64,000 nucleotides of DNA, from positions 310,001 through 374,000 of the forward strand of contig NZ_FOVW01000006.1 in assembly GCF_900115305.1 (NCBI RefSeq). The letters run 5' to 3'. Position 1 is the first letter of the stretch. The number at the start of each line of letters is the position of its first letter. Under the pieces are notes generated by a model. It searched no databases, was not told the DNA's origin, and saw only the letters and a program-made list of their open reading frames with translations. The translations under genes were made by a program, and so were the position numbers. The stretch is from Algoriphagus ornithinivorans. GTDB taxonomy: Bacteria; Bacteroidota; Bacteroidia; Cytophagales; Cyclobacteriaceae. Shown in pieces: positions 17,020-27,248 of this stretch.

Positions 17020-17514
17020 ATGAATAAAATAAAGACATCACTCTATTTCATCATTATTTTGCTGGTAATTCATCACAGCCCTGTTCTCGCCCAAACTCCA
17101 AGCGATTCCACTCTAATAAGGGAAACAGTTCTGAATTATCTTGAAGGGATGGAGACCAACAATCCCCAAAGAATTGAAAAAGCTATGCATCCCGATTTGG
17201 CAAAGCGGACTATAGAAAAAAATAAGGAAGGCATGGAATATCCTTTAAATATGACGGCAGCAAGCTTGATAGGATATTCTAAAGAATTTGATTTCGGCCT
17301 ATTCTACAAGGGAGATATTGACCCTGAAGTAACTTTAAAATCGGAAGTCACCATTTATGAAATATCCAATGGTATCGCAACTGTAAAGGCGGAGACAAAC
17401 AAATTTGAATTTGTCGATTATATCCACCTTGGAAAATTAAATGGAGAATGGAAGATTATCAACATTCTTTGGGTAATGACGGGAAATACGAATAAATGGA
17501 TGAATCAGGAGTAA
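17020..17514 (+). CDS. secreted NTF2-like (putative lumazine-binding type) protein
   Basis: A 164-residue protein with a signal peptide ending near residue 25 (SPVLAQT). The mature part follows the NTF2-like cone fold of the Lumazine_bd_2 type: an N-terminal helix (IRETVLNYLEGMETNNPQRI), HPDLAKRTI, then long strands ending with GEWKIINILW. Such proteins are usually annotated as nuclear transport factor 2 family proteins and bind small ligands or have no known activity. The 183 bases upstream back to 16837 contain nothing recognisable. Confidence 0.75.
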   Translation: MNKIKTSLYFIIILLVIHHSPVLAQTPSDSTLIRETVLNYLEGMETNNPQRIEKAMHPDLAKRTIEKNKEGMEYPLNMTAASLIGYSKEFDFGLFYKGDIDPEVTLKSEVTIYEISNGIATVKAETNKFEFVDYIHLGKLNGEWKIINILWVMTGNTNKWMNQE

Positions 17515-17748
17515 GAGATTAAGTCAAAACATTACTCAACTTCTTTACTATCATCGTTCTAGGTTTTTCTAAAAAACTACAATTATTTTGAATTCTAGAG
17601 GCTTCTTATCTATTGAATTAATTCAAATCGAATATTATTCAAGAATCCGTTTACAATTACTTATTAAATCAATGGTAGACTAGCAACCATTTCAAAAAAA
17701 CAGGGCGACTCTGAAAAGCCAGATGAGTAGGATATTAAAATTAATATT

Positions 17749-18144
17749 ATGAATAAAAACGTCATTTGGACTTATTTACTTGCCTCATCTTTAGGTGTTC
17801 TTTCTATAGTGCTTCCAATATTTTTTCTGCCCGATATAAAACAGTACGATTCTCCATTATTTTCAATTATCAGAACCGGGGTTGAGGGAATTTCATATTG
17901 GAGTTTTGGACTGCTTTTTCTAAGCGGTTTTGTAATAAAGATTTTTAGTCAGGCTTCGAGCTTGAAACTAGGTTTGGCAACCATGGCCCTCTTTCCAATA
18001 ATGGTAATTCTAGAAATAATTGTTGATCCAACATCTCACAACATGTTTCCATTCGAATTTATATATTATGGAATACTCACCGTTCCTGCTATAACTGGAG
18101 CTTACATTTCCCAAGGGATTTTTAAAAAAGGAGAAAAAAAATAA
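17749..18144 (+). CDS. hypothetical membrane protein with about four transmembrane segments
   Basis: A 131-residue hydrophobic protein. Segments at about 7-27, 43-65, 71-93 and 100-122 look membrane-spanning; the C-terminus is Lys-rich (KKGEKK), suggesting a cytoplasmic tail. I recognise no family and see no catalytic residues. It stands alone, with about 230 bases before and 95 after it. Those 230 bases (17515-17748) are AT-rich and hold no gene or clear signal that I can support. Confidence 0.55.
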   Translation: MNKNVIWTYLLASSLGVLSIVLPIFFLPDIKQYDSPLFSIIRTGVEGISYWSFGLLFLSGFVIKIFSQASSLKLGLATMALFPIMVILEIIVDPTSHNMFPFEFIYYGILTVPAITGAYISQGIFKKGEKK

Positions 18145-18238
18145 ACTTCATTTGAAATACTTTTTTTGATTGAAATTGACTGCTTTTAAATGAGCTAGTG
18201 CTACTATTTTAAAACTTCATCAAAATTTTCAACTCGCA

Positions 18239-18745
18239 ATGAAACACCAATTACTTCTACTTACAATCTTGATATCTACCTCAGTTTTAGGACAGAAAAA
18301 TGAGAATAAATACATCGACGATGTACAATCCATAGATGCAATCATTACGGCCTATTACGACGTGGTATCAGGATCTAACGATGAACCTTGGGAATTTGAA
18401 AGGGATCAATACATCCATTCAAAAAATGCATTCATTACTCGATTGGATGAAAATGGTACAGCCGAAACCCATTCCTTAGAGGCAGAATATATCCCTCTTG
18501 GATTATACCCCAAAGAGGACTTTTATGAAAAAGAGCTTAAAAGAGTAGTAAGCCATTATGGAAATATAGCCCAAGTTTGGAGTGCTTTTGAAATCCGAAC
18601 TGATCCCAATGTTGAAACCCAAATTAGAGGCCTGAATAGTATCCAGCTCCACTTTGAAAATGGACGCTGGTGGATAGATAGCTGGACTTGTGAAATGGAA
18701 TCAGAAAATAATAATTTATTATCCGACTTTTTAAAAGAGGAATAA
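18239..18745 (+). CDS. hypothetical secreted protein, NTF2/SnoaL-like
   Basis: A 168-residue protein with a signal peptide ending about residue 19 (STSVLGQK). The mature part has an N-terminal helix (IDAIITAYYDVVSG), a sequence with His and Asp in the middle and a terminal GRWWIDSWTCEME strand, in the order seen in NTF2/SnoaL-like proteins. It resembles the gene at 17020 in layout but not closely in sequence. Function unknown. Confidence 0.65.
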   Translation: MKHQLLLLTILISTSVLGQKNENKYIDDVQSIDAIITAYYDVVSGSNDEPWEFERDQYIHSKNAFITRLDENGTAETHSLEAEYIPLGLYPKEDFYEKELKRVVSHYGNIAQVWSAFEIRTDPNVETQIRGLNSIQLHFENGRWWIDSWTCEMESENNNLLSDFLKEE

Positions 18746-18789
18746 ACCCATTTCAATAATTTAAATACTCAAGTCTAAATAAGATACTT

Positions 18790-18850
18790 AATAAAAATCC
18801 TTACTTAATACTTGGTACATAGTACTTTGTACATCGTACATCTACTTTAT
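18790..18850. repeat. short degenerate GTACAT/TACTT repeats
   Basis: The 3' flank between the NTF2-like gene and the addB-like gene contains several diverged copies of TACTT and GTACAT. It is low complexity and non-coding by appearance. Confidence 0.4.
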
Positions 18851-18863
18851 ACACTCACCATCT

Positions 18864-21728
18864 TCACCTCCCACAAATCTCCTTATAGGGACAATATTCA
18901 CATTTTTTCAAAACCTCTGTTTGATCAAAGGGGATTTCTGGATTGTATAATTCCTCAAGCAGTTCTTTTAATTTGGTTTGAAAATCCGGATCGTAGTCTT
19001 TGTAATCCAGGACTTCTATTCCGGTTTTTCGACCTTCCTTTTGGTACAAATAGGGATCAAAATTATCATTGAACACCTCTTTTAAATTGAAAATTGTAGG
19101 CTTCAAAGGAGCAGTATTTTCAGGATGGGTTCCTTGATAAATTAATCCATAAAACAGCGTTTGCATGGCCGCTTTGTTCCTTTTCTCTAAGCCTCGATCA
19201 AAAAGCGCATCAAGATCAGGAAAGGTTTTCTGATCTCCACCAGATTTGTAGTCTATCAAGCGGATCACCCCATTAAGTTCATCTACCCGGTCAATGATTC
19301 CTCTCAAAGCCACACGACGAGCTCCATTCAAAGTATTAATCTCCAGCGTAGTTTGGTACTTTTTTTCTTTTTCTAAAGAGATTAAGCGAAAGGGTGCTGT
19401 ACTTGCATCATATGCTAAGACTTGATCTACATATCCCTGTATCACATCACGAGCTATGGCCAATTGACCATTGAGTTTGGTTTCTGCTTCGTCTTCAAGA
19501 TGATAAAAATCGCGAATGGCTTTTTCAACTGCAGGAAAAATCCAGTTTTTTCGTAATTCAGCGAAATCCCCTTCTTCGATTTGAGTTCGTTTTTTTCGTT
19601 GGATAAAACCTGAATACAAGTTCTCCAAACTGTAATGAGCCAAATTCCCGAAGACTCCGGCATCAATCTCCTCGCTCACTTCCTCTTTTTCTTTGATTCC
19701 AGCGATGTATTGCAAGTAAAATTTGAGTCGGCAATCCAAATAGACATTTAAAGCAGAAGGAGAAAAGGCAGTTTCCGAGTGTCCATCCGATCCTACTAAA
19801 TACCGTTCCAAGGTCTGAAGAATGGAAGGCGTCTTTTCAATCCGGATTGCGTCGGTCGATTTTTGGTCTATGGGAACATAAATGACTTCCTCAGATAGGT
19901 CTTGATTAAGTTCCACCTCCATCTGCTGCAGGTATCGGCTCTTTTCTCCTGCTTTACCCTGATCAGCAGCAGTCGTGTAGATCATATGAACCTCCTCTGC
20001 AGCATGCAGTAGTCTATAGAAAGTATAAGCATAAATGGCGTCATTTTGCTCCTGAACCGGCAATCCAAATGCCCTTCGGATAGTAAATGGAATCATGGAA
20101 TTCAGACCGGCCGATGGTGGAAAACTGTCTTCATTCATGTTACAAATGATAACCCGACGGAAGTCCAGATTACGGGATTCCAAGACCCCCATAATCTGAA
20201 GTCCGCGAAGGGGCTCTCCCTCAAAAGGCAATTTGACTTCCTGAAATACCTGTCGGAACAAGCGGATAAAAAACTCCCGATCAACCGAAAACTGCTCCTC
20301 TTTTTCGAAGGTTTCCCTCAATCGGGTCAATTGCTTGAAACATTGGAAAAGGTAGTTGCGCTGAAGCATGTCGTCTTTAAGCAATTCGGCCAATTCCTGC
20401 ATCAGTGTGCTCAGGTAAGGGAATAATTGGTCAGCCTCCAGCTTTTGGAAAATCAATTCAAAAAGCTTACCTCCCTTTCCAAGTTCTGTCCTGGAAATAT
20501 ACACCTTGTTCATGGCCTGAATCTCTCCCAACACTCCTTTGCAAAAGCCCTCATTTACACTTTTCAGATAAGTGGACGAAAGCAAGTTCTTAATAGGTTG
20601 ATGATAGAAGAAAGGCTCTCCATTTTCTATTTTTATGAATCGCTGCATTTCTAAAACAGCCTCTAAAAAAGCATAGACAGGAGCATTTTTGACCGGATAC
20701 CCCATGGTCACGTTGACCTGATTGATGCGCTCCGGTAGAGAATGTAGAACCGGAAAGAGTAATTGCTCATCCGGTAAAATCACGACTGTCTCTTCCAGCG
20801 CTTCCTGATCCGGAATTTGTTCCAATAATGAACCTACCAAATTTGCCTGATTCACCTTTAGAGGGGTGGCATAGGTTTTAATTTTTGAATCCTTACTTTG
20901 AATCAAATTTGGAAGCTCCTTGGGAAATGTAGGACCCAAAATTGAATCTTTCCTGTACTCACGGAAAAATAGTCCAGCTTCTTGGTTACCATCAAGCGTG
21001 TAATAAGCATCAACATCCCAATGGATTTCTGCGCCAAACTCCTTGATAAAATGTTTAATCAGGAGTTCTTCCGTTTTGGTAAAAGCATTAAAGCCCAAAA
21101 AGATATACTTTTTATCAGGCTTTTGGATTTCACTTAGGCTCAAAGCCACTTGTCTGTACAGCTTACCTGAATAAGCCAATCCAGATACCTCGAGGGAAGC
21201 TTGAAAGGCACGATAAAGCGGTTTAAGTACTTGCCAAAATTTCAGAAATTTTTCCTGATGCTTCTTGTCTTGGCTGATAAAGGAATTCCAAAATTGTCGG
21301 ATCAACTCAATTTGATTTTCAGTCAAAAAACTTAAATCCGACTCCAACTCTTTGATTTCGGCCAAATGGTGATAGAGTTTATCCGGATCGGCCATAAACT
21401 GATCCACATCATTGAAATCTTTCAGGATCATTTCACCCCAAAAGAAAAAGCGATCAAATGATTCGGGCTCAGGGTGCAAATCTCCGTAAACCCGGTACAA
21501 TTCAAAAATCAGTGTTAAATCATCTGCCGGACGTTTTCCCGCAAATCCATAAAACACATCCTCAATCGTCTTAACTTCAGGCATCCAGGTGGGCTGATCA
21601 ATCAAGGTTCCCATATGCTGCGTAAAAAACAATCCAGCTCTTCTGTTAGGTAAAACCACAACTACCTCTCTTAAAGATTCTGATTCCTTCAGGATTTTTT
21701 CAGCAGTATTTCTTAAAAAATTATGCAT
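18864..21728 (-). CDS. PD-(D/E)XK nuclease family protein, AddB-like
   Basis: A 954-residue protein resembling the AddB subunit of AddAB helicase-nuclease. The N-terminal half is an inactivated UvrD-like helicase fold. The C-terminal nuclease has DRVDEL and LIDYKSGG with Asp near 826 and Lys near 828. Cys943, Cys946 and Cys952 (CEYCPYKEIC) with Cys666 (LDCRLKFY) match the iron-sulfur staple of AddB nucleases. It processes double-strand ends for RecA-dependent repair. Its start overlaps by 8 bases the end of the addA-like gene, so they form one operon. Confidence 0.9.
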   Translation of the reverse strand: MHNFLRNTAEKILKESESLREVVVVLPNRRAGLFFTQHMGTLIDQPTWMPEVKTIEDVFYGFAGKRPADDLTLIFELYRVYGDLHPEPESFDRFFFWGEMILKDFNDVDQFMADPDKLYHHLAEIKELESDLSFLTENQIELIRQFWNSFISQDKKHQEKFLKFWQVLKPLYRAFQASLEVSGLAYSGKLYRQVALSLSEIQKPDKKYIFLGFNAFTKTEELLIKHFIKEFGAEIHWDVDAYYTLDGNQEAGLFFREYRKDSILGPTFPKELPNLIQSKDSKIKTYATPLKVNQANLVGSLLEQIPDQEALEETVVILPDEQLLFPVLHSLPERINQVNVTMGYPVKNAPVYAFLEAVLEMQRFIKIENGEPFFYHQPIKNLLSSTYLKSVNEGFCKGVLGEIQAMNKVYISRTELGKGGKLFELIFQKLEADQLFPYLSTLMQELAELLKDDMLQRNYLFQCFKQLTRLRETFEKEEQFSVDREFFIRLFRQVFQEVKLPFEGEPLRGLQIMGVLESRNLDFRRVIICNMNEDSFPPSAGLNSMIPFTIRRAFGLPVQEQNDAIYAYTFYRLLHAAEEVHMIYTTAADQGKAGEKSRYLQQMEVELNQDLSEEVIYVPIDQKSTDAIRIEKTPSILQTLERYLVGSDGHSETAFSPSALNVYLDCRLKFYLQYIAGIKEKEEVSEEIDAGVFGNLAHYSLENLYSGFIQRKKRTQIEEGDFAELRKNWIFPAVEKAIRDFYHLEDEAETKLNGQLAIARDVIQGYVDQVLAYDASTAPFRLISLEKEKKYQTTLEINTLNGARRVALRGIIDRVDELNGVIRLIDYKSGGDQKTFPDLDALFDRGLEKRNKAAMQTLFYGLIYQGTHPENTAPLKPTIFNLKEVFNDNFDPYLYQKEGRKTGIEVLDYKDYDPDFQTKLKELLEELYNPEIPFDQTEVLKKCEYCPYKEICGR

Positions 21729-24700
21729 GTACTTCTTCGATTTTTCCAGTTTCTAAATAGCATAAATAACCCTTGCATGGCTTTGCGGTAAGTGATTTCA
21801 CGAGTTCCATATATTCCTTGACCTGCTTGCCATAGCTGTCCCGTTCTTCTCCAGTTTTAAAATCTACTACCACCGCTTCACTTTGGTGGAGAAGAATACG
21901 ATCAGGTCTTTTCTGTTTACCTCCAGGCAATAGAATGGCCTGCTCATTCAATGAAATCTGAGCGGGATCAAACCAAGAAGCAAAGAGTGGATTTTCGAAC
22001 AAGGACTGAAGCTGAGAAAGAACTTCTTCTTTCTCTTCAGAACTCAACCTTCCTTCAAAATATAGACTTTCCAGCTCCAATTTAGCCTGAGCCAGGGTAT
22101 TGGATTTCTCTAAAATTTCATGAACAAGCAAGCCAAAATTTCGCTTTTTCCGCTGCTCTATACCTTCAGTGGAAAAATCTACAGCATATTGTTTGACCTC
22201 CAATAATTCTTGCCATTTCTTATAAGTCCAGCGCAGGGGTGGCGTTTGAAATACCGTTTGATCTGGAATATTGGATTCTGGCCAATCTCCCCATTGAAAG
22301 ATCTTTGACTCTTGCTCTAAGGTTCCCAGATTTTGAATTCCGCCTTCTAAAATCTGTTGTAAATGGAGCTCTAGGTAATTTTGAGAATTAAAAGAACCCT
22401 TATAGGGAGAAAGAGACCAAAATACCTCTTCTGCTCGGGTAAGGGCCACGTAGATCATATTCAAGCTATCCAAATAGGCCAATATTGCCTCTTCACCATA
22501 GGTTTCAGCGAATAAAGACTGGGCTAGGCTACTCTGCAGCTTCAATGGGATAATTGCCTGAATTCCAGTTTCGGCATCTTTAAAGGGAGACCAAACGATA
22601 TTGTCCTTGGTGGTATCAAAAATGGTCCATTTCAAAAATGGCATTAAAACCACTTTGAATTGGAGTCCTTTAGACTTATGAATAGTCAGAATTCGCATGG
22701 CATCATGTCCTTCAGGGATCTTTACCGTACGCTTCTGCTTATTGTCTTGCCACCAATCCAAAAAAGCTCCCAGATCTGAGCGATTTTTTGAAATAAAATC
22801 GAAGACCGCTTCCCGAAATCCAGAAATATAGGCCTTCTCCAATCCCGTCTCTTGAATTAGAAGTATGCGAATCAACTCTTCGGTCATTTCCAACAAAGAA
22901 AGTTGCAACAATGCCTGTTCCTGCGCTTTAAATAATTCAATCTCCTTAGCAAAATCTTCATCAATCTGATCCAAGGAAAAAAGGTTATGATCAACTTTCT
23001 GATCTAAAAGTACGGCTCGATAATACCACATGGTCTTAAACTGCACCTCATCATCGGGTTGATACAAGTATGAAAGTGCAGCGACTAGGGCTTTGACTGA
23101 GGCTGCCTTATGCAAATACATTGATTCATCCGAAAGCACATCGTATCGGTATTGATCGCTAGTAGCTTCCAGCATGAGGCAATCAGCTATCAGCTCACCT
23201 TCTGACTTGGTTCTAACCAAAAAAGCGATATCCTTAAATTGATAGCCCAAATCCTGAAGTTTCCTGACCTGTTCAGGAATTTTTTCAAGGACCTGTTTAT
23301 CAAATTTACCATCCTCTTCCAGCTCCTTATTCTCTTCCAAGAATTCCATCCGCACCATACCCTGAAAATTAGATTGCTTTTTTTTCGAGGATACTTTTTG
23401 CTTTACATCGGCATAGGCTTTGGACAAAATACTTGGATCATCCACCCCATAAGTGTCAGAAAGCACCCGCTCAAAAGAAGTTGGGAGCGTTTCAAACAGT
23501 GCATTGTTGAATTCAATGATACGAGCCAAACTCCTATAATTGGTATCCAAATTCTCTGTTGTAATCAAATGAGCACCTATCTCCTCTTCCACTCTTTCAA
23601 GGAGGAGTTTCATTTCTCCTCCACGCCAACGATAAATAGACTGCTTAACGTCCCCTACCAAAAGATTACGATGACCAAAAGAAAGGGAATTTTCAAGTAG
23701 AGGCTTGAAACTAGCCCACTGAAAGCCCGAAGTGTCCTGAAACTCATCTATCAGAAAATGTTGGTATTGATTCCCTACTTTTTCATAGATAAATGGGGCG
23801 TCATTTTCATAGGTGATTTCTTTGAGGAACTCATTGGCATCCGAAATCAAAAGCATGTTTTCTTCGGATTTGATCAGGGATAAATCATCCAACAGATTCC
23901 TAAAAACTCCATAAACGTAAATATTTCTAGAAATAGCGCTGATGGTATTCCATTGGAAAAGCAAAGGTTCAAATTGCCGGAGAATATCATTTAGACCTGA
24001 CTGAAAAGCACTTTCAATTTCATTGATTTTTTTACTTGATTTAGCATACCATTTTCCAGGATTATCAATGGCCTCAACCATTGTTTTTGTAATATCTGGA
24101 ACGACCTTGTTTCTATCACCGAGTTGATCAAACTTCTTTGCAAAGGAATTGGAACTACCACTAAAATCTGTCCATTCCAAGCCATGAGCGATTCTTATTT
24201 CATTGGCTTGCTGTTTTAAATCTTTACCAATTTTGATAAGACCATCTCTTCGACCCTTAACCAGTTTTTGGAGTTGATCGACATTTTCTTTCTCACTCAA
24301 AAAGGACTTGATTTCGCCTGCATGTTGTTTGAAATTCTCTTGAAAAATCTGTTTCCCCAAGCCCTGAATATTTCTCCGAATATCCCAGGTTTTCCCATTT
24401 TGGATCTGCTCAGTTGCGTAATCAACCAGCCATTTATGTAGGAATTCATCATCCATCACCTGCATGACAACTCTATCTACTACCCTTTCGAGAACTCCAT
24501 CCTGATCTAATTCTACATCAAACTTCGCATTGAGATCAATCTCACGGGCAAATGCACGGACTACTTTTTGAAAAAAGCTATCAATCGTGCTGACTGAAAA
24601 ATGACTGTAATCGTGCAAAATAGCCGTCAGTGTAGCCTTCGCCTTATGCTTCAAACCTTCAGCATCCACTTGCAGAAATTTCATTAATTCCTGATCCATA

Positions 24701-24918
24701 AACTCCGCCTCATCCACCTGCTGAGACAATCTTGACAGCACATTCAAAATCCTCTCCTTCATCTCCTGAGTGGCCTTATTGGTAAAAGTCACTGCTAATA
24801 TCTGCTTGAAAGCTGTTGGTGGTTGCTTTAGTGCCAACTTGAGATACTCTAGTGTAAGCGTATAGGTCTTCCCAGATCCTGCTGAAGATTTGTAGATGAT
24901 AAAAGGTTTGTCTGACAT
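21721..24918 (-). CDS. UvrD/Rep-type helicase with C-terminal nuclease, AddA-like
   Basis: A 1065-residue protein from ATG 24918 (MSDKPF). The frame runs open 29 codons further upstream, but that part has no family match. Walker A SSAGSGKTYTL is at about 11-21; helicase motifs include TFTNKATQEM, STIDSFFQ, LIDEFQDTSGFQW, LLVGDVKQSIYRWRGG and LTIHKSKGLQF. The C-terminal nuclease shows RPDRILL and VVDFKTGEERDSYGKQVKEY, the D-DxK-Q-Y order of PD-(D/E)XK domains. Together with the downstream gene this should form an AddAB-like complex, the likely RecBCD replacement. A TATCTTCA element about 25 bases before the ATG weakly resembles a -7 box. Confidence 0.92.
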   Translation of the reverse strand: MSDKPFIIYKSSAGSGKTYTLTLEYLKLALKQPPTAFKQILAVTFTNKATQEMKERILNVLSRLSQQVDEAEFMDQELMKFLQVDAEGLKHKAKATLTAILHDYSHFSVSTIDSFFQKVVRAFAREIDLNAKFDVELDQDGVLERVVDRVVMQVMDDEFLHKWLVDYATEQIQNGKTWDIRRNIQGLGKQIFQENFKQHAGEIKSFLSEKENVDQLQKLVKGRRDGLIKIGKDLKQQANEIRIAHGLEWTDFSGSSNSFAKKFDQLGDRNKVVPDITKTMVEAIDNPGKWYAKSSKKINEIESAFQSGLNDILRQFEPLLFQWNTISAISRNIYVYGVFRNLLDDLSLIKSEENMLLISDANEFLKEITYENDAPFIYEKVGNQYQHFLIDEFQDTSGFQWASFKPLLENSLSFGHRNLLVGDVKQSIYRWRGGEMKLLLERVEEEIGAHLITTENLDTNYRSLARIIEFNNALFETLPTSFERVLSDTYGVDDPSILSKAYADVKQKVSSKKKQSNFQGMVRMEFLEENKELEEDGKFDKQVLEKIPEQVRKLQDLGYQFKDIAFLVRTKSEGELIADCLMLEATSDQYRYDVLSDESMYLHKAASVKALVAALSYLYQPDDEVQFKTMWYYRAVLLDQKVDHNLFSLDQIDEDFAKEIELFKAQEQALLQLSLLEMTEELIRILLIQETGLEKAYISGFREAVFDFISKNRSDLGAFLDWWQDNKQKRTVKIPEGHDAMRILTIHKSKGLQFKVVLMPFLKWTIFDTTKDNIVWSPFKDAETGIQAIIPLKLQSSLAQSLFAETYGEEAILAYLDSLNMIYVALTRAEEVFWSLSPYKGSFNSQNYLELHLQQILEGGIQNLGTLEQESKIFQWGDWPESNIPDQTVFQTPPLRWTYKKWQELLEVKQYAVDFSTEGIEQRKKRNFGLLVHEILEKSNTLAQAKLELESLYFEGRLSSEEKEEVLSQLQSLFENPLFASWFDPAQISLNEQAILLPGGKQKRPDRILLHQSEAVVVDFKTGEERDSYGKQVKEYMELVKSLTAKPCKGYLCYLETGKIEEVHA

Positions 24919-25087
24919 AGCTCGGAAAAAAGTGAATTTGAAGATAGGAAAGCTTGATGAAATTGAAGGAGTGAAATTTTGATTTTGACAAAAAATGTCG
25001 TGCATTCTAAAGAATCCTTACATCCATCAAAAAGCTATAGGAAAAAGTTTGATTTTTCGAGAACTTCAATCGTCAACCAATAAACCT

Positions 25088-27247
25088 ATGAAAAACCTAT
25101 TTTACGCTTTTCTTTTTTTCTTCTGCATCCAATCAGTTCAGGCCAAGGACGGCTATGATTTGTGGTTGGACTACAGTTCCATCAAGACTCCCGCTATTCG
25201 ATCCGAAGCCGAATCATTCTTTAGTGGAATCTACTTTTTTGGAAAAAACCCAACATACAACGCCATCCAATTTGAAATGGAAAAGGCTATTCCGATAATG
25301 ATCGGGAAATCGCCAATCTATGCAACTGACCGGATCAATTCAGCTAAAATGTGGCTGGGTACCAGAGAGGAACTTGCTCAGGTCATAGGCTTAGACCAAC
25401 AAATGGAAATCAAAAATTTAGGAGATGAAGGTTACTGGATGGGTCCAATCGAATTTCAAGGTAAGACCTACTTTAGCATTATTGGAAACAAACCAATAGG
25501 TGTCTTGTACGGCGTTTTTAGACTACTCCAGGAAATTCAAAGAGAACAGATAGATTTTAAGGAAGAATTATCTGATAGTCCCAAGGTGAAAATCCGAATG
25601 CTGAATCATTGGGATAATTTGGATCGAACTGTAGAACGTGGCTATGCTGGATTTTCGATTTGGGATTGGCATAAGCTTCCAGGCTACGTGGATCCTCGGT
25701 ACATAGATTACGCCCGGGCTAATGCCAGTATCGGAATAAATGCAGTTTCGCTCACTAATGTGAATGCAAATGCCTGGATTTTAAGGCCAGACTTCATAGA
25801 AAAAGTGAAGGTCTTAGCAGATATTTTCCGCCCTTATGGGATTAAAGTCTATTTGACAGCTCGATTTTCTGCCCCTATCGAGCTTGGTGGATTGGAAACA
25901 GCAGATCCTTTAAACTCTGAGGTTGCAGCATTTTGGAAGGAAAAAGTAGGGATGATTTATAAAGCCATTCCAGATTTTGGTGGCTTTGTAGTTAAGGCTA
26001 ATTCAGAAGGACAGCCCGGTCCTCATGAATACGGAAGAAATCATGCAGAAGGAGCCAATATGCTTGCAGATGCTCTCGCTCCATATAAAGGATTGGTCAT
26101 TTGGAGAGCATTTGTATACTCACACGAAATTGATGAGGATCGCCACAAACAGGCAAATTTGGAATTTGAACCTCTGGATGGAAAGTTTAAGGAAAATGTG
26201 ATCATTCAGGTAAAAAATGGGGCAATTGACTTCCAACCTCGGGAGCCATTCCATCCTTTATTCGGAGCTGTAAAAAGTACAAATCTTGGGATGGAATTTC
26301 AGATCACCCAAGAGTATTTGGGACAGGCCACACAATTAGTCTATTTAGGAACTTTTTGGGAGGAGGTATTAAAGTCTAATACCTACAGACCAAAGTCTTC
26401 ATCAACAGTGGCTAAAATCATTGATGGAACAGATACTGGGCAAAAATTAACCTTGATGGCTGGAGTATCGAATATTGGAACTGATAGAAATTGGACAGGG
26501 CATCTTTTCGGGCAGTCCAACTGGTATGCCTTCGGAAGATTAGCCTGGGATCCCTATTTGAGTTCTGAAAAAATAGCGGAAGAATGGTCAGAATTAACTT
26601 TTGGGCCTAAGCTAAGTGGAATTGAAAAGATTCAAGGAATTATGATTAATTCTCATGAGGCAGCCGTGAATTACATGACTCCTTTGGGCCTGCATCATAT
26701 TATGGGCAGAAGTCATCACTATGGCCCCGGCCCTTGGGTCGAGGGTGGAAGAGCTGACTGGACTTCCCTTTATTATCATCGTGCGGGATCAGATGGGATA
26801 GGTTTTGATAGGACTTCCTCAGGGAGCAATGCCTTAAATCAATACGCTCCTGAAATCGCAGAGGTATGGTCTGATCCAAAGAAAATACCTGAGAAATATC
26901 TGCTTTGGTTTCACCACCTACCTTGGGATTTTGAGTTAAAATCAGGAAATTCATTATGGAAAGAAATCACTCTACATTATGATCAGGGAGTCAAAAGCTC
27001 CAGAAGTTTTCTCCAGACTTGGCAATCATTGGAGAATGTCATTGATGAGGAACGATTTGATCATGTTAATCAGCTATTGAAGATTCAGATCAAAGAGGCC
27101 GAATGGTGGAGAAATGCCTGTCTTCTTTATTTTCAGACATTTGCAGATAGACCTTTTCCTTCTGAAATTGAACAACCTGAAGGAGACTTGGAATATTACA
27201 AAAGCCTGAGTTTTCCTTTCGCGCCTGGAATCAAGCCTAATTGGTAA
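25088..27247 (+). CDS. alpha-glucuronidase, glycoside hydrolase family 67
   Basis: A 719-residue enzyme from ATG 25088, with a signal peptide (FYAFLFFFCIQSVQAKD). The catalytic residues known from GH67 are visible: acid Glu307 (ANSEGQPGP), and Asp381 (AIDFQPREP) with Glu409 (TQEYLGQ) as the paired base; spacing agrees with Cellvibrio E292, D365, E393. It removes 4-O-methyl-glucuronic acid from the ends of xylo-oligosaccharides, probably in the periplasm. Length is normal. No xylanase or transporter lies beside it, so it is separated from the usual xylan locus. The next gene begins one base after its stop. Confidence 0.95.
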   Translation: MKNLFYAFLFFFCIQSVQAKDGYDLWLDYSSIKTPAIRSEAESFFSGIYFFGKNPTYNAIQFEMEKAIPIMIGKSPIYATDRINSAKMWLGTREELAQVIGLDQQMEIKNLGDEGYWMGPIEFQGKTYFSIIGNKPIGVLYGVFRLLQEIQREQIDFKEELSDSPKVKIRMLNHWDNLDRTVERGYAGFSIWDWHKLPGYVDPRYIDYARANASIGINAVSLTNVNANAWILRPDFIEKVKVLADIFRPYGIKVYLTARFSAPIELGGLETADPLNSEVAAFWKEKVGMIYKAIPDFGGFVVKANSEGQPGPHEYGRNHAEGANMLADALAPYKGLVIWRAFVYSHEIDEDRHKQANLEFEPLDGKFKENVIIQVKNGAIDFQPREPFHPLFGAVKSTNLGMEFQITQEYLGQATQLVYLGTFWEEVLKSNTYRPKSSSTVAKIIDGTDTGQKLTLMAGVSNIGTDRNWTGHLFGQSNWYAFGRLAWDPYLSSEKIAEEWSELTFGPKLSGIEKIQGIMINSHEAAVNYMTPLGLHHIMGRSHHYGPGPWVEGGRADWTSLYYHRAGSDGIGFDRTSSGSNALNQYAPEIAEVWSDPKKIPEKYLLWFHHLPWDFELKSGNSLWKEITLHYDQGVKSSRSFLQTWQSLENVIDEERFDHVNQLLKIQIKEAEWWRNACLLYFQTFADRPFPSEIEQPEGDLEYYKSLSFPFAPGIKPNW

Positions 27248-27248
27248 A

